Positions 1 through 8,591 of a stretch of DNA of 9,538 nucleotides are shown here, in pieces. The notes under the pieces were generated by a model. It saw only the letters and a program-made list of their open reading frames with translations, was not told the DNA's origin and did not search any database. The DNA lies in NCBI GenBank assembly GCA_012032855.1, contig JAAUQA010000087.1, positions 1 to 9,538 of the forward strand, given 5' to 3'. Source of the DNA: Candidatus Competibacteraceae bacterium (GTDB taxonomy: Bacteria > Pseudomonadota > Gammaproteobacteria > Competibacterales > Competibacteraceae). Every line of letters starts with the position of its first letter. The stretch's first letter is position 1. The translations under genes were made by a program, and so were the position numbers.

Positions 1-94
1 GCTGAACTTCCGCCAGCTTGTGAAAGTGCCTAATCTTACTCAGGCGTAACAGGCTGTAGGTGACCGTCAGCAACATCAATAAGCTCAACAGCAT
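1..94 (-). CDS. Possible N-terminus of a leftward membrane protein (weak, partial)
   Basis: From an ATG at 94-92 the leftward frame is open to the window edge for 31 codons. It reads as one strongly hydrophobic helix (MLLSLLMLLTVTYSLL) followed by a basic, amphipathic stretch (RLSKIRHFHKLAEVQ). That pattern would suit the start of a membrane sensor kinase downstream of the response regulator on the same strand. No ribosome binding site is visible, and the gap to the regulator stop is about 156 bases. It conflicts with the rightward reading at 60-191, so it is a low-confidence alternative. Confidence 0.2.
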   Translation of the reverse strand, partial: MLLSLLMLLTVTYSLLRLSKIRHFHKLAEVQ

Positions 95-191
95 AGGGAA
101 CTCGCGCGGTTATACGATTAATCAGTGGCGCTGGCGCGCCGAAGGAAAGGCGAGCAACGCCGTTCATTTGAAAGAACCGTTTAATTTATAA
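60..191 (+). CDS. Possible 3' end of an unrecognised rightward gene (weak)
   Basis: An open frame of 43 codons starts at a GTG just after an in-frame TAG and stops at TAA (189-191). The encoded tail is polar and aromatic, with a QWRWRAEG stretch and a KEPFNL end, which resembles the C-terminus of a real protein more than random translation. If the window carries another indel near 40-58, as it does elsewhere, this could be the end of a longer gene entering from the left and converging on the response regulator. I do not recognise the family. It competes with the opposite-strand membrane-helix reading at 1-94, and at most one is likely to be real. Confidence 0.25.
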   Translation: MTVSNINKLNSIGNSRGYTINQWRWRAEGKASNAVHLKEPFNL

Positions 192-250
192 CCGCAGCGT
201 GTGAAATTACGATGAATGTTTTTTTAAACAGGATTTACGTACAGCAGCGA

Positions 251-1011
251 TTATACGGGGTCGCTGGCGTTTACAGTGTGAACGGTGGGGGTAAATAAGT
301 AACCGGCTCCCCGCACGGTTTTGACCAGTTCAGGTTGACTCGGATCGATTTCGATTTTGCGGCGCAGGCGCCCCACTTGGACATCAATGCTCCGGTCAAA
401 CGGACCCGCTTCGCGGTTATGGATGATCGTCAGTAGTTCGTCGCGGCTTAATACTCGATGCGGGTGTTTGATAAAGGCCATCAATAATTCGAATTCGCCT
501 GTGGTCAGGGGTACCTTATCGTCCCGTGGCGAGGTCAATTCGTAGAGGCTTAAATCCAGCCGCCAACCGGCAAAATGGACCTGAGGGGCATTGCGCGATG
601 GCGTGGGAGAACTGATGTCTTCGTCGCGATTGGTAACGCGCTGCGCCGGCGGAGTACGCTTTTTATCCGGGCCAGCAGCTCACGCAGGTCGAAGGGCTTG
701 ACGATATAGTCGTCCGCGCCCATTTCAAGCCCCACGATGCGGTCGACGGTTTCCGACTTAGCAGTGAGTATGACGACTGAGGTGTCCGAGTACTCGTGCT
801 GTAAATAGCGTGTCAGGGTCAATCCATCCTCGCCCGGCATAATTAAATCCAGGATGGCGAGATCAATAGATTCGCTGGCCATAATACTGCGCATGGCCTC
901 GCCACTCTGTGCAGTGCTGACAAGAAAACCTTCTGCGCTCAAATACTTATCCAGCAATTCGCAGATGATTGGGTCATCATCGACGACTAAAATATGCTGT
1001 GCCTCACTCAT
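251..1011 (-). CDS. OmpR-family response regulator (REC plus winged helix), frameshifted
   Basis: DNA-binding response regulator of about 253 residues once one missing base is restored. The N-terminal receiver (residues about 5-118) has the acidic cluster VVDDD (11-13), phosphoacceptor D55 in ILDLIMPGEDG, the ILTAK switch region and VKPF with the conserved Lys. The C-terminal OmpR-type winged helix shows FELLMAF, RVLSRDEL, FDRSIDVQVGRLRRKIE and VRGAGYLF. The two halves lie in different frames; the break is near 645-652, in the linker just after the receiver, so the product as written would lack its DNA-binding domain. The style resembles ArcA/TorR regulators, which receive phosphate from HPt-bearing hybrid kinases such as the one at 3372-5732. 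It is divergent from the c-di-GMP gene and probably autoregulated through the decamers at 1071-1090. Family assignment is firm; target genes are unknown. Confidence 0.9.
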
Positions 1012-1200
1012 AGACTTCCGCTTAAGCCTTAGCAGCCTGTGTTAATCGATTACAACGTGAAATGGATAGTTTGTTACATATTGTTACTTATCGCGATGCT
1101 TTAGACATCGTCATGTTACAGAGTGTGGCTAATATTGTGACAAAGGCAACCCCACAAACTGTTTTTTACCCCAGCGCACTAGGATAGAAGGTTAGCACGT
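1012..1200. promoter_or_regulatory. Divergent regulatory region between response regulator and c-di-GMP gene
   Basis: This 189-base AT-richer gap separates two divergently transcribed signalling genes and should hold both promoters. It contains two tandem decamers (1071-1090), another GTTACA at 1115-1120, and a small inverted repeat CGATG/CATCG (1094-1098 and 1106-1110). An AGAAGG at 1186-1191 lies 9 bases before the GTG start at 1201 and serves as its ribosome binding site. I could not pick convincing -35/-10 pairs by eye for either direction. Confidence 0.6.
1071..1090. promoter_or_regulatory. Tandem decamer TTGTTACATA TTGTTACTTA, candidate OmpR-family binding site
   Basis: Two adjacent 10-base direct repeats are identical at 9 of 10 positions. 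Head-to-tail repeats with a 10-11 base period and a GTTAC(A) core are the known recognition pattern of OmpR-family dimers; E. coli OmpR sites have the same core. The site lies about 60 bases upstream of the response regulator ATG and 110 upstream of the c-di-GMP gene start, so it could serve either promoter. That the neighbouring regulator binds it is inference. Confidence 0.5.
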
Positions 1201-3315
1201 GTGACCGCAAGCTATGACATCGCAGACCCCACTAAACCCATCAAAATTCTGCTGGTTGATGATGATGAAATTTATTCCGTGTTTTTGGCCGAATTAGTCC
1301 GTGAAATTGAAGGGCTGCAGTGTGAGTTAAACTGGGTCGAAAGCGCTGCACAAGGGCTTAACGCGATTGAACAGGCGAGTTATGATGTGTATCTGATCGA
1401 CTATCAGCTGGGGCAAGATAACGGTCTGCAGCTGATGCAGGCTGTGCACAATCAGGGTTGGAACGCGCCTATGATCTTGTTGACCAGTACCGGCGGACAC
1501 GGACTGTATATGCAGGCGATGGAGGTCGGCGCGAGTGCTACCTGGTCAAAAGTGAAATCACTGCTTCTCTCCTAGAACGAAGCATTCGGCATGCGATGAA
1601 TCATGCCCAAGCGCTGGAATCTTTGCGCTTGAGCGAGGAACGCTACGCGGCGGCGGTAAGAAGCACCAATGACGGTATTTGGGACTGGGATCTAAACACC
1701 GATACGGTGTACTACTCGGCTCGCTGGAAAGCCATCCTGGGCTACGCCGAACCCGAATTGGGTACGAGCTCGGGCGAATGGTACGGGCGCGTTCATCCTG
1801 AAGATTTAGGCAAACTTAAAATCGATTTCACTGCTTACGTTAACGGTGACCGCTCGCTGTTTACCAACGAACATCGGATGATGCACCGAGACGGTGGCTA
1901 TCGGTGGGTCAGAACCCAAGGCGTTCTGTTGCGCAGTTCGCGAGTCGCCGGCTCGATGACTGACATCACCGACCGCAAACGTTTCGAAACTGAATTAATG
2001 CACAGTGCATTGCATGACAGCCTAACAGGATTACCCAATCGACGCTTTTTCTTGGAGCGACTAGACGAAGCATTGCGAGCCAATCAAAACCAAGCTCGGT
2101 GCGCGGTATTGTTTTTGGATCTGGACCGTTTCAAAGTGGTTAACGACAGCTTAGGGCACGCCGCTGGCGATGAACTATTGCGGCAGTTCGCAGAGCGCTT
2201 GAGGCAGGTGCTGCAACAGGGTGAAACAGTCGCCCGCTTTGGCGGGGATGAGTTTTCCATATTATTGGAGGGGGTCGATAACACTGAACGCGCTTGTCGG
2301 ATAGCCGAGCATATTGATCAATGTCTGAGTCAACCCATTTCCGTTCAGGGCCATAGTTTCAGTTTGTCCAGCAGTACCGGTATCGCCATGAGTAACGGTC
2401 GTTATGGTCCGACGGATTTATTGCGTAATGCCGATATCGCCATGTACGAGGCCAAGAGCGCGGAACATAAGCGCTATGCGCTGTTCAATGAAGCCATGTT
2501 GGAGCGGGTACAGACGCGGCTGCGTTTAGAAGATGAACTGCGTCAAGCGATCGAACGTCAGGAATTCGTACTGTATTATCAGCGATCTGTTCGATTGAGC
2601 AGCATGCCGTTGGATTCGAAGCCCTGATCGCTGGCAACACCAACAGCAGGGTTTGCTATTGCCGGGTAAATTTATCACCTGTGTTGAAGATATGGGCCTG
2701 ATCGCCGAGTTAGGTTGGTGGGTATTGGAAGAAGCCTGTCGGGGAATACAACTGTTGCAACAGGCGAACCCGCATCCGTTAACGGTCAGTATCAATCTGT
2801 CGGCGAGTCAGTTCTATGAGCCTGAACTGATACCCAGAGTAAAAGCGGCATTGCAAGCGACAAACCTCGCTCCATCCGCACTTAAATTGGAAATTACCGA
2901 AAGCACATTAATGAAGAGTACCGATTCGGTAATCGCCAAGATTAATGCGCTGCGGGCCTTAGGCGTATCCTGTCACATTGATGATTTCGGTACCGGCTAT
3001 TCGTCACTCAATTATCTCTATCGGTTACCCAGTGCGGCATTAAAAATTGATCGTTCTTTCGTTGCGGACATGAGCAAAAATCAAGAGCATTCCGCCATTG
3101 TACAAACCATTATCAGCTTGGCACACAACCTCGGTCTTTACGTCATTGCGGAAGGCGTGGAATCCCAACAGCAGTTTATGCAACTCAAAAGCATGGGTTG
3201 CGAGTATTATCAAGGGTATTGGTTTTCGCCGCCACTCGCCGCTGCCGAAGCGGTTTGTTGGATAGAAAACTTCAACGCACAGTCTGCAGAGCCTATGATT
3301 GAATACGGGCGCTAA
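1201..3315 (+). CDS. REC-PAS-GGDEF-EAL cyclic-di-GMP cyclase/phosphodiesterase, frameshifted
   Basis: Cytoplasmic signalling enzyme of about 705 residues after reconstruction. The receiver (about 15-125) has acidic LLVDDDE (20-22) and phosphoacceptor D67 in YLIDYQLG. A PAS domain follows (about 150-265: IWDWDL, VHPEDL, GSMTDITDRK), with a rather short final beta hairpin. The GGDEF domain (about 275-435) has an intact GGDEF at 2241-2255 but QQGE where an inhibitory RxxD site would sit. The EAL domain (about 450-700) has GFEALI, SINLS, EITES, IDDFGTGYSSL, LKIDRSF and AEGVE, so the phosphodiesterase residues look complete. Single bases appear missing near 1537 (restoring the receiver's GASDYLVK), 2582 (YYQPI) and 2629 (EALIRW). 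GTG start with AGAAGG 9 bases upstream. The hybrid kinase follows after 56 bases and probably shares its transcript; the receiver could take phosphate from it. Net activity (synthesis or breakdown) cannot be told from sequence. Confidence 0.9.
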
Positions 3316-3371
3316 GGCCGATCAAACTCTAAGCCCGACATTAAAGGGGCGCCGGTAGCGAGTTTAGCAAG

Positions 3372-5732
3372 ATGGATAGAATACTGATCGCTGACAGTGA
3401 TGTGGTCGCGCTCGAACAGTGCACAACAATGCTTCAGGATTGTGCTGATACCATAGTGACCGTAACCGATGGCGCCCAAGCACTGACTAAGTGGCGTCAA
3501 ACTCAGCCACAGGTGATTGTGCTTGCTGCAACCCTACCTGACATAAACTGCGCCGAACTTATCCAGGAACTGCGTCAAACCGCGCTTCGGCCATCCTCAC
3601 CAAAGATCCTCTTGACCGCTCCCTTTGAGCAGCACGATGCTGTACAACAAGGGCTTGCAGCGGGTGCAGATGATTTTATTTGGAAACCGCATCCGCAGCG
3701 TGAACTCATTATGCGGGTACGGCGCTTTTTGCATGAGCAGCAACCCAATCCCTATCCGGAGTCTACGGGTTCTGCTGAAGCTGTGCTCCGGCTCAGTGAT
3801 GAAGGCGTGCGCAACATCATTACCGCAACGCCGATCGGTATCTGCATTACCGATGACAACGGTTTTTTGAATATGTTAACCCAGCCTACGAACACATCTA
3901 TGGCTATACCAGCGCGGAACTGATCGGCCAGCATTTCACCGTCATTGTGCCTGATCCGTACAAGGAACAGCTGTCCGATCTGCACGATCAATACATCCAG
4001 GGCCAGGTTGAAGTGCAAGGCGAATGGTCGGTGGTCGGCAAAAACGGTCAGCCATTTACCATTCTTGGCAACGCGGCGTTGATTGTCGGCCCCGATGGCG
4101 GCAAGAAAAAAGTCACGTTTGTGATCGACATCAGCCAGCACAAACGGGCTGAAGAAGCCCTCGAAAAAGCCAAAAGCGACGCCGAACAAGCCAATCAATC
4201 GAAAAGCGATTTTCTGGCCAACATCAGCCATGAACTGCGCACGCCATTGACCAGCATCATGGGTCTAGCCGATATCATGGCTGGCTCGCCGTTGAACGAA
4301 CAGCAACACCATTGGCTGGCGACGGTTTCTCAGGCTTCGGAGCACCTGCTCAGTTTGATCAACGATTTGCTGGACTATTCCAAGCTTGAAGTCAACACGC
4401 TAAAGCTGGAGAGCAACACCTTTGCGCTACCGCCATTGTTGACGATGCTAAAGGATACGCTGCAACCGTGGGCTGATCGTAAACATCTGGAATTATCCTT
4501 TCAGATGCCCGCCGATTTACCCGAGCACCTACAGGGCGACCCCCTGCGCCTGCGGCAAGTGTTACTGAATCTACTCCATAACGGCATTAAATTCACCGAT
4601 CAGGGCACGGTGTTATTGCGCATCACCCAACAACCCGCGCCGGATCCTGAGACAACATGTCGGCTCGCCTTCGAGGTTAGCGATAGCGGCGTCGGCATGG
4701 AGTCACGCACCATCGAACAGTTGTTCAACCCGTTCTTTCAGAACGATCCTTCCGCTTCGCGTCGTCATGGAGGCACCGGGCTAGGTTTGGCTATTTGCCA
4801 ACGTCTAGTGGAGTTGATGGGCGGGGAAAGTCACCGTATGTAGCGAACCCGGACGAGGTAGCGCCTTTTCGTTCACCCTGGATTTTAGTCGGGTTGAAGA
4901 CCAGCGCGAACAGTCGGATGACACTGCTACAGCCCCCCTACGTGGGCGGCTAATCTTGGTTGTCGACGATTACCCGCCCAATCAGGAAGTGGCCGAACTG
5001 CAACTGCGCGCTTTGGGTAGCGAGGTCCATTTCGCCAGCGACGGTCACGAGGCGGTGAGCATGGTGAAGCAGCAATCGTATGATGCGGTGTTCATGGATA
5101 TTCAGATGCCGAATTTAGACGGTTTCGAGGCGACTCGGCGGATTCGTAGTCATGAGGTCGCTACCGGTACAACGCCGGTGCCGATTATCGCCTTGACAGC
5201 GGATATAGATTCTCATGAACGTCGGCGGGTTGCCGAGCAAGCCGGGATGAACGATTATGTTACCAAACCATTTACTAAAGCAAACCTGAGTGCAGTGCTA
5301 AAGCGCTGGTTGCGGGAGGATTATGCCGTGGTCGACGATGAACCCATATCGCGCCCGCCTTTGCCGTTACGGGCCCCTGATCCGGCAGAGGAGATTCGCC
5401 GAGCACTGAGACAATTGGTTAACGATCTCAGTCCACGTGGTGCACTGACTGTATTAAAGACCACGATGGTCCATGTGCCCAAACAATTGGATGCCCTGCT
5501 TGAAGCATTGGCCGCGCAGGACTGGACAACGGCCAGTCGCGCCGCCCATCGCCTAAAGGGAACCGCCAAATTGTACGGCAGCAATCGACTGATTCAACTG
5601 TTAATGCAAGTGGAACAGCAAACCGATCTCGCTACAGATGCCAATACCGTAGCTATCGATCTTGCCGGCGAATACGAACTGGTTATGCGTCAGATAAAAC
5701 AGCAAGTCGAGCGGTTGGAAGTGCAAACCTGA
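3372..5732 (+). CDS. Soluble hybrid histidine kinase: pseudo-REC, PAS, HisKA, HATPase, REC, HPt; frameshifted
   Basis: About 786 residues with no membrane helix, so probably a cytoplasmic sensor. The N-terminal receiver (1-125) keeps the acidic pair D8/D10, the LLTA region and the WKP Lys, but has Ala52 (GCT) where the phosphoacceptor Asp belongs. PAS (about 140-255) ends in FVIDISQHKRAEE. HisKA has ISHELRTPL with the phosphorylated His at 4229-4231 (about residue 286). The ATPase shows HNGIKF, DSGVGM and GGTGLGLAI. The second receiver has VVDDY, acceptor Asp at 5097-5099 in FMDIQMPNLDG, and TKPF. The HPt His is at 5547-5549 in AHRLKGTA. Two indels break the frame: one T missing in the run at 3863-3868 (restoring GFFEYVNPAYEHIYGYT) and one G too many at 4823-4826 (restoring GG-VTVCSEPGRGSAFSF). 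The relay layout matches ArcB/TorS, whose partners are OmpR-family regulators like the one at 251-1011. No clear ribosome binding site precedes the ATG. Confidence 0.9.
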
Positions 5733-5755
5733 ACCTTGTCCAGCCAGCCGGCTCA

Positions 5756-7009
5756 TCAGACAATCCTATCAATGAGGGCCAATACATTGGCCAATGCTCC
5801 CCGATTTTCTTCCACAACGGCCCGTGCCCGTTGACCGGCAGCCTGTCTCAGCGGCTTATCCGACATTAACTGCATCACTTTGGCCGCCAGTTCTTCAGCG
5901 TTAGCGACTCGCCAAGCGGCCCGCGCCGCGAGCAACCGTTCGCTGACCTCGACAAAGTTGAACATATGTGGGCCGAACAGCACCGGCAATCCCAGTAAAG
6001 CCGCTTCCAGCGCATTGTGACCACCGTGGGGTACTAGACTACCGCCCACGAAAGCAATATCGGCGGCGGCGTAGAACAACAACAACTCACCCATGCTGTC
6101 GCCTAGAAAGACGGCTGTGGTCGGTGTGCAAGATTGCCCCAAGCTGCGCCTAACCACACTCAGGCCCCGTTGCTGGCATAAATTCGCAACCGTATCGAAA
6201 CGTTCCGGATGACGCGGTACCAGCACCAGGAGTAGATCCGGCAAACACTGCTGCGCAGCAAGAACAGCATCCAGGACTTGCTCGTCTTCGCCGCTATGGG
6301 TGCTGGCAGCGACCAATACGGGTCGCGAAATCCCTAATGATTGTCGCAAAACTCGACCCTGAGCGGGCAATTCTGTCGGCAAACTTAGATCATATTTAAG
6401 ATTGTCCATAACACGGACCCGCGGCGCACCCAAGGCGCTAAAACGCTCGGCATCCAGTTCACTTTGTGCAGCGATCAGCGTGGTGTGAGCCAATACGCTG
6501 CGGGTAAAATCCGCCAACCGCAGATAACGGCTGGTGGAACGTGCCGATAGACGAGCATTGGCGATGATTAACGGGATACCCGCCGTCGCGCAGCGATGAT
6601 ATAGATTGGGCCACATTTCGGTTTCCATGATGAGGGCCAGCCTCGGTCCGACACGACTCAGAAACCGACCTACCGCACCGGGCAAATCGTAGGGTAAATA
6701 GGTATGGACCACGCTGTCTCCCAAAGCCTGGCGCACTTGTTGGGAACCGGTGGGGGTGGTCGTTGTCACTAGCACTTTGCAAGTCGGATAACGCTGTTGC
6801 AATGCGTTAATCAGTGGCAACGCTGCACGTACTTCCCCGACTGAAACCGCATGTATCCAGAGACAACCCTTTTCCGGGAACTCCGGCACAAGTCCGAATC
6901 GCTCTGCCCAACGCCTTCTGTACTCGGGGTTTTTACGTCCCCGCCAGTACAAACGCAGCAAAATCAGTGGGATCGCCAAATACAACAGCACGCTATACAG
7001 AATGCGCAT
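5756..7009 (-). CDS. waaA: 3-deoxy-D-manno-octulosonic acid (Kdo) transferase
   Basis: WaaA transfers Kdo from CMP-Kdo to lipid A precursor at the inner face of the cytoplasmic membrane, the first step of LPS core assembly. The 417-residue product matches the family length (about 425 in E. coli). An N-terminal membrane-anchor helix (RILYSVLLYLAIPLILLRLY) is followed by GRKNPEYRRRWAERFG, HAVSVGE with the catalytic-base Glu, TTTTPTGS, ETEMWPN and NARLS. The C-terminal Rossmann half has HSGEDE, LVPRHPERF, GDSMGEL and GGSLVPHGGHNALEAA. I chose the ATG at 7009-7007, which aligns with known starts and lies four bases after the hldE stop; an upstream in-frame ATG at 7066 would add 19 residues overlapping hldE. 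This is the only long gene in the window with an uninterrupted frame. It is probably cotranscribed with hldE and converges on the hybrid kinase with only 23 bases between the stops. Confidence 0.96.
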   Translation of the reverse strand: MRILYSVLLYLAIPLILLRLYWRGRKNPEYRRRWAERFGLVPEFPEKGCLWIHAVSVGEVRAALPLINALQQRYPTCKVLVTTTTPTGSQQVRQALGDSVVHTYLPYDLPGAVGRFLSRVGPRLALIMETEMWPNLYHRCATAGIPLIIANARLSARSTSRYLRLADFTRSVLAHTTLIAAQSELDAERFSALGAPRVRVMDNLKYDLSLPTELPAQGRVLRQSLGISRPVLVAASTHSGEDEQVLDAVLAAQQCLPDLLLVLVPRHPERFDTVANLCQQRGLSVVRRSLGQSCTPTTAVFLGDSMGELLLFYAAADIAFVGGSLVPHGGHNALEAALLGLPVLFGPHMFNFVEVSERLLAARAAWRVANAEELAAKVMQLMSDKPLRQAAGQRARAVVEENRGALANVLALIDRIV

Positions 7010-7013
7010 CAGT

Positions 7014-8437
7014 TCAAGACGAGTCGAGAATGCGGGCAATGATATTGCTCGTAGAATGGCCGTCAAAATAGTCCATGACCACTACTTGGCCACCGGCCTC
7101 CCGCACGCAACGTCCTCCCGCGATAGTGTCGGGTGCGTGATCGCCGCCTTTGACTAAATAATCGGGTTTAATGCGGCAAATCAGCCGCTCGGGGGTATCC
7201 TCGCTAACGGCACCACCCAATCGACAGCCGCAAGGCCGGCTAGTACTTGCATCCGCTGCGCCAGCTCGTTGACTGGGCGTTCCATTCCTTTCAACCGGCG
7301 CACCGAAGCATCGTCGTTGACGGCTACGATCAAGCGATTGCCAAGTCGGCGGGCTTGTTCCAGATAACCCACATGACCGGCATGCAAAATATCGAAACAA
7401 CCGTTGGTCATCACAATGGTTTCGCCGTGCAGTTTGGCATCCGCTACCGCCGTGAAAAGCTGTTCTTCACTGACGGCTCCCTTAGCTGGTTCTGCATGGT
7501 CATAGAGCGCACGCTGTAGCTCCGAAGCCGTGACTCCTGCAGCCCCCAGTTTGCCTACCACGATGCCGGCGGCTGCATTAGCCAACAAGATGGCGGTTGC
7601 TAGATCTAAACCGGTTGCCAAGCCCACTGCCAAGGTGGCGATGACGGTGTCACCGGCGCCGGTGACGTCATAGACCTCACGAGCCCGCGCCGCTAGATGC
7701 AGGGGTGCTGCGGAGCGTCGCAATAGGCTCATACCCTGCTCCCCGCGCGTGACCAATAGCGTATCCAAGCACAACTCTTTTAGCAAAGCCGTGCCTTTGC
7801 TCACCAACTCCTGCTCATCGGCGCAGGGACCGACCACGGCTTCCAGCTCTTGCAAATTGGGTGTGATTAACGTCGCATTCCGATACACGGAGTAATCCCG
7901 CCCTTTCGGATCCACCAGTACCGGGCGACCAACAGCCCGTGCGCTAGCGATATAGTCCTGCACGTTATGGACCGTACCTTTGCCGTAATCGGAAATGATG
8001 ACCAGATCGGCTGCCGGTAAGCGCGACTTGAAACGAGCCAACAAGGCGTCGGATTGGAACCGAAAAGGGTTTTCGAAATCGACTCGGAGTAACTGCTGGT
8101 GGCGGCTCAGCACCCGTAATTTGGTGATCGTTGCCTGTTCTGAAAGCCGTATCAATTCGTCCGTTATGCCCAAGCGATCCAGCTTGGTATGCAAAATGTG
8201 GGCAGCCTCGTCATCGCCTACCAGACCTAATACGCAAGCTTGTCCTCCCAGTGCCGCGATGTTGACGGCCACATTAGCGGCTCCACCTGGGCGCTCTTCG
8301 ATGGTGTCCACTTTGACAACCGGCACTGGGGCTTCAGGAGAAATCCGCGAAACCGGGCCATGCCAGTAACGATCCAGCATGACATCGCCGACGATCACAA
8401 TGTTAACCTCAGTAAAATCAGGCAGTTGCATAGTCAT
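7014..8437 (-). CDS. hldE: Bifunctional D-glycero-beta-D-manno-heptose-7-phosphate kinase / heptose-1-phosphate adenylyltransferase, frameshifted
   Basis: HldE carries out two steps in making ADP-heptose for the LPS inner core. The N-terminal ribokinase-like domain (about 1-320) has [31 protein letters not shown] and the catalytic Asp in DVTGAGDTV. The C-terminal nucleotidyltransferase domain begins near [13 protein letters not shown] (HxGH signature) and continues through [13 protein letters not shown]. The frame breaks near 7205-7207: the written frame ends in LARIPPSG, whereas the shifted frame gives [18 protein letters not shown] and [10 protein letters not shown] as in the family. One extra A in the plus-strand run would restore a protein of about 474 residues (477 in E. 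coli). Start: ATG at 8437-8435 aligns best with the E. coli start (MTMQLPDF against MKVTLPEF); ATGs at 8446 and 8431 are alternatives, and none has a clear ribosome binding site. Loss of this gene would truncate LPS, so an error is likelier than decay. Confidence 0.94.
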
Positions 8438-8456
8438 AATCGGCATACATAAAAAT

Positions 8457-8506
8457 TTACAAACCCGTTACAAAGATTATTCTTCAAGACACACTTCCGT
8501 TACAAA
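8457..8506. repeat. Direct repeats TTACAAA / CCGTTACAAA, candidate operator
   Basis: TTACAAA occurs at 8457, 8468 and 8500. The last two copies extend to an exact 10-base CCGTTACAAA (8465-8474 and 8497-8506). Start-to-start spacings are 11 and 32 bases, about one and three helical turns, so all copies would face the same side of the DNA. This is what a tandem transcription-factor site looks like. The binding protein is unknown; the GTTACA core is shared with 1071-1090. Confidence 0.45.
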
Positions 8507-8578
8507 CGGTGTGCTAGTTTACGTCGCGTTCCATAGCTACTAATTTTGACTATGCAGGTCCTTTATCGCAATTAACCT

Positions 8579-8584
8579 AGGAGA
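8579..8584 (+). promoter_or_regulatory. Ribosome binding site AGGAGA for the rhodopsin
   Basis: AGGAGA lies 7 bases before the GTG at 8592. It decides in favour of that non-ATG start, which also places the first transmembrane helix at the expected distance from the N-terminus. Confidence 0.7.
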
Positions 8585-8591
8585 TTAACCA

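Larger units (their letters stand above)
8451..8591. promoter_or_regulatory. Divergent control region between hldE and the rhodopsin gene
   Basis: About 140 bases, AT-rich, shared by an LPS gene and a rhodopsin gene running apart. It contains three TTACAAA motifs (8457-8463, 8468-8474, 8500-8506), a TTGACT at 8546-8551 that could be a -35 element for the rhodopsin (the matching -10 is poor), and AGGAGA at 8579-8584 as the rhodopsin ribosome binding site. Confidence 0.5.

Noticed and set aside
251..1011. Two separate genes: a stand-alone receiver (550-1011) and a separate winged-helix protein (251-538)
   Set aside because: Reading the alternative frame from about 650 gives a continuous linker joining the domains in the normal OmpR order, so it is one gene with an indel.
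1091..1110. Operator from the inverted repeat CGATG...CATCG
   Set aside because: Five-base arms separated by seven bases are expected by chance at this length. It is noted within the intergenic region but not called on its own.
3855..3875. Programmed -1 ribosomal frameshifting on the T6 run in the hybrid kinase
   Set aside because: The T run is slippery in principle, but the break falls mid-PAS domain, no stimulatory structure is evident, and seven other genes or sites show indels without slippery sequences. A missed T is simpler.
3752..4231. Leftward 159-codon open frame inside the hybrid kinase
   Set aside because: It lies opposite conserved PAS and HisKA sequence and has no recognisable motif or ribosome binding site. 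It is an antisense shadow, as are the open frames at 6459-6782 and 7995-8369.
5740..5756. Terminator between the convergent hybrid kinase and waaA genes
   Set aside because: The palindrome AGCCGGCT (5746-5753) is only a four-base stem with no loop and no T run. It does not qualify as a terminator, and no better hairpin fits in the 23-base gap.
7007..7066. waaA start at the upstream ATG 7066
   Set aside because: It would add 19 residues with no family counterpart and overlap the hldE end; ATG 7009 aligns with known WaaA starts and follows the hldE stop by four bases.
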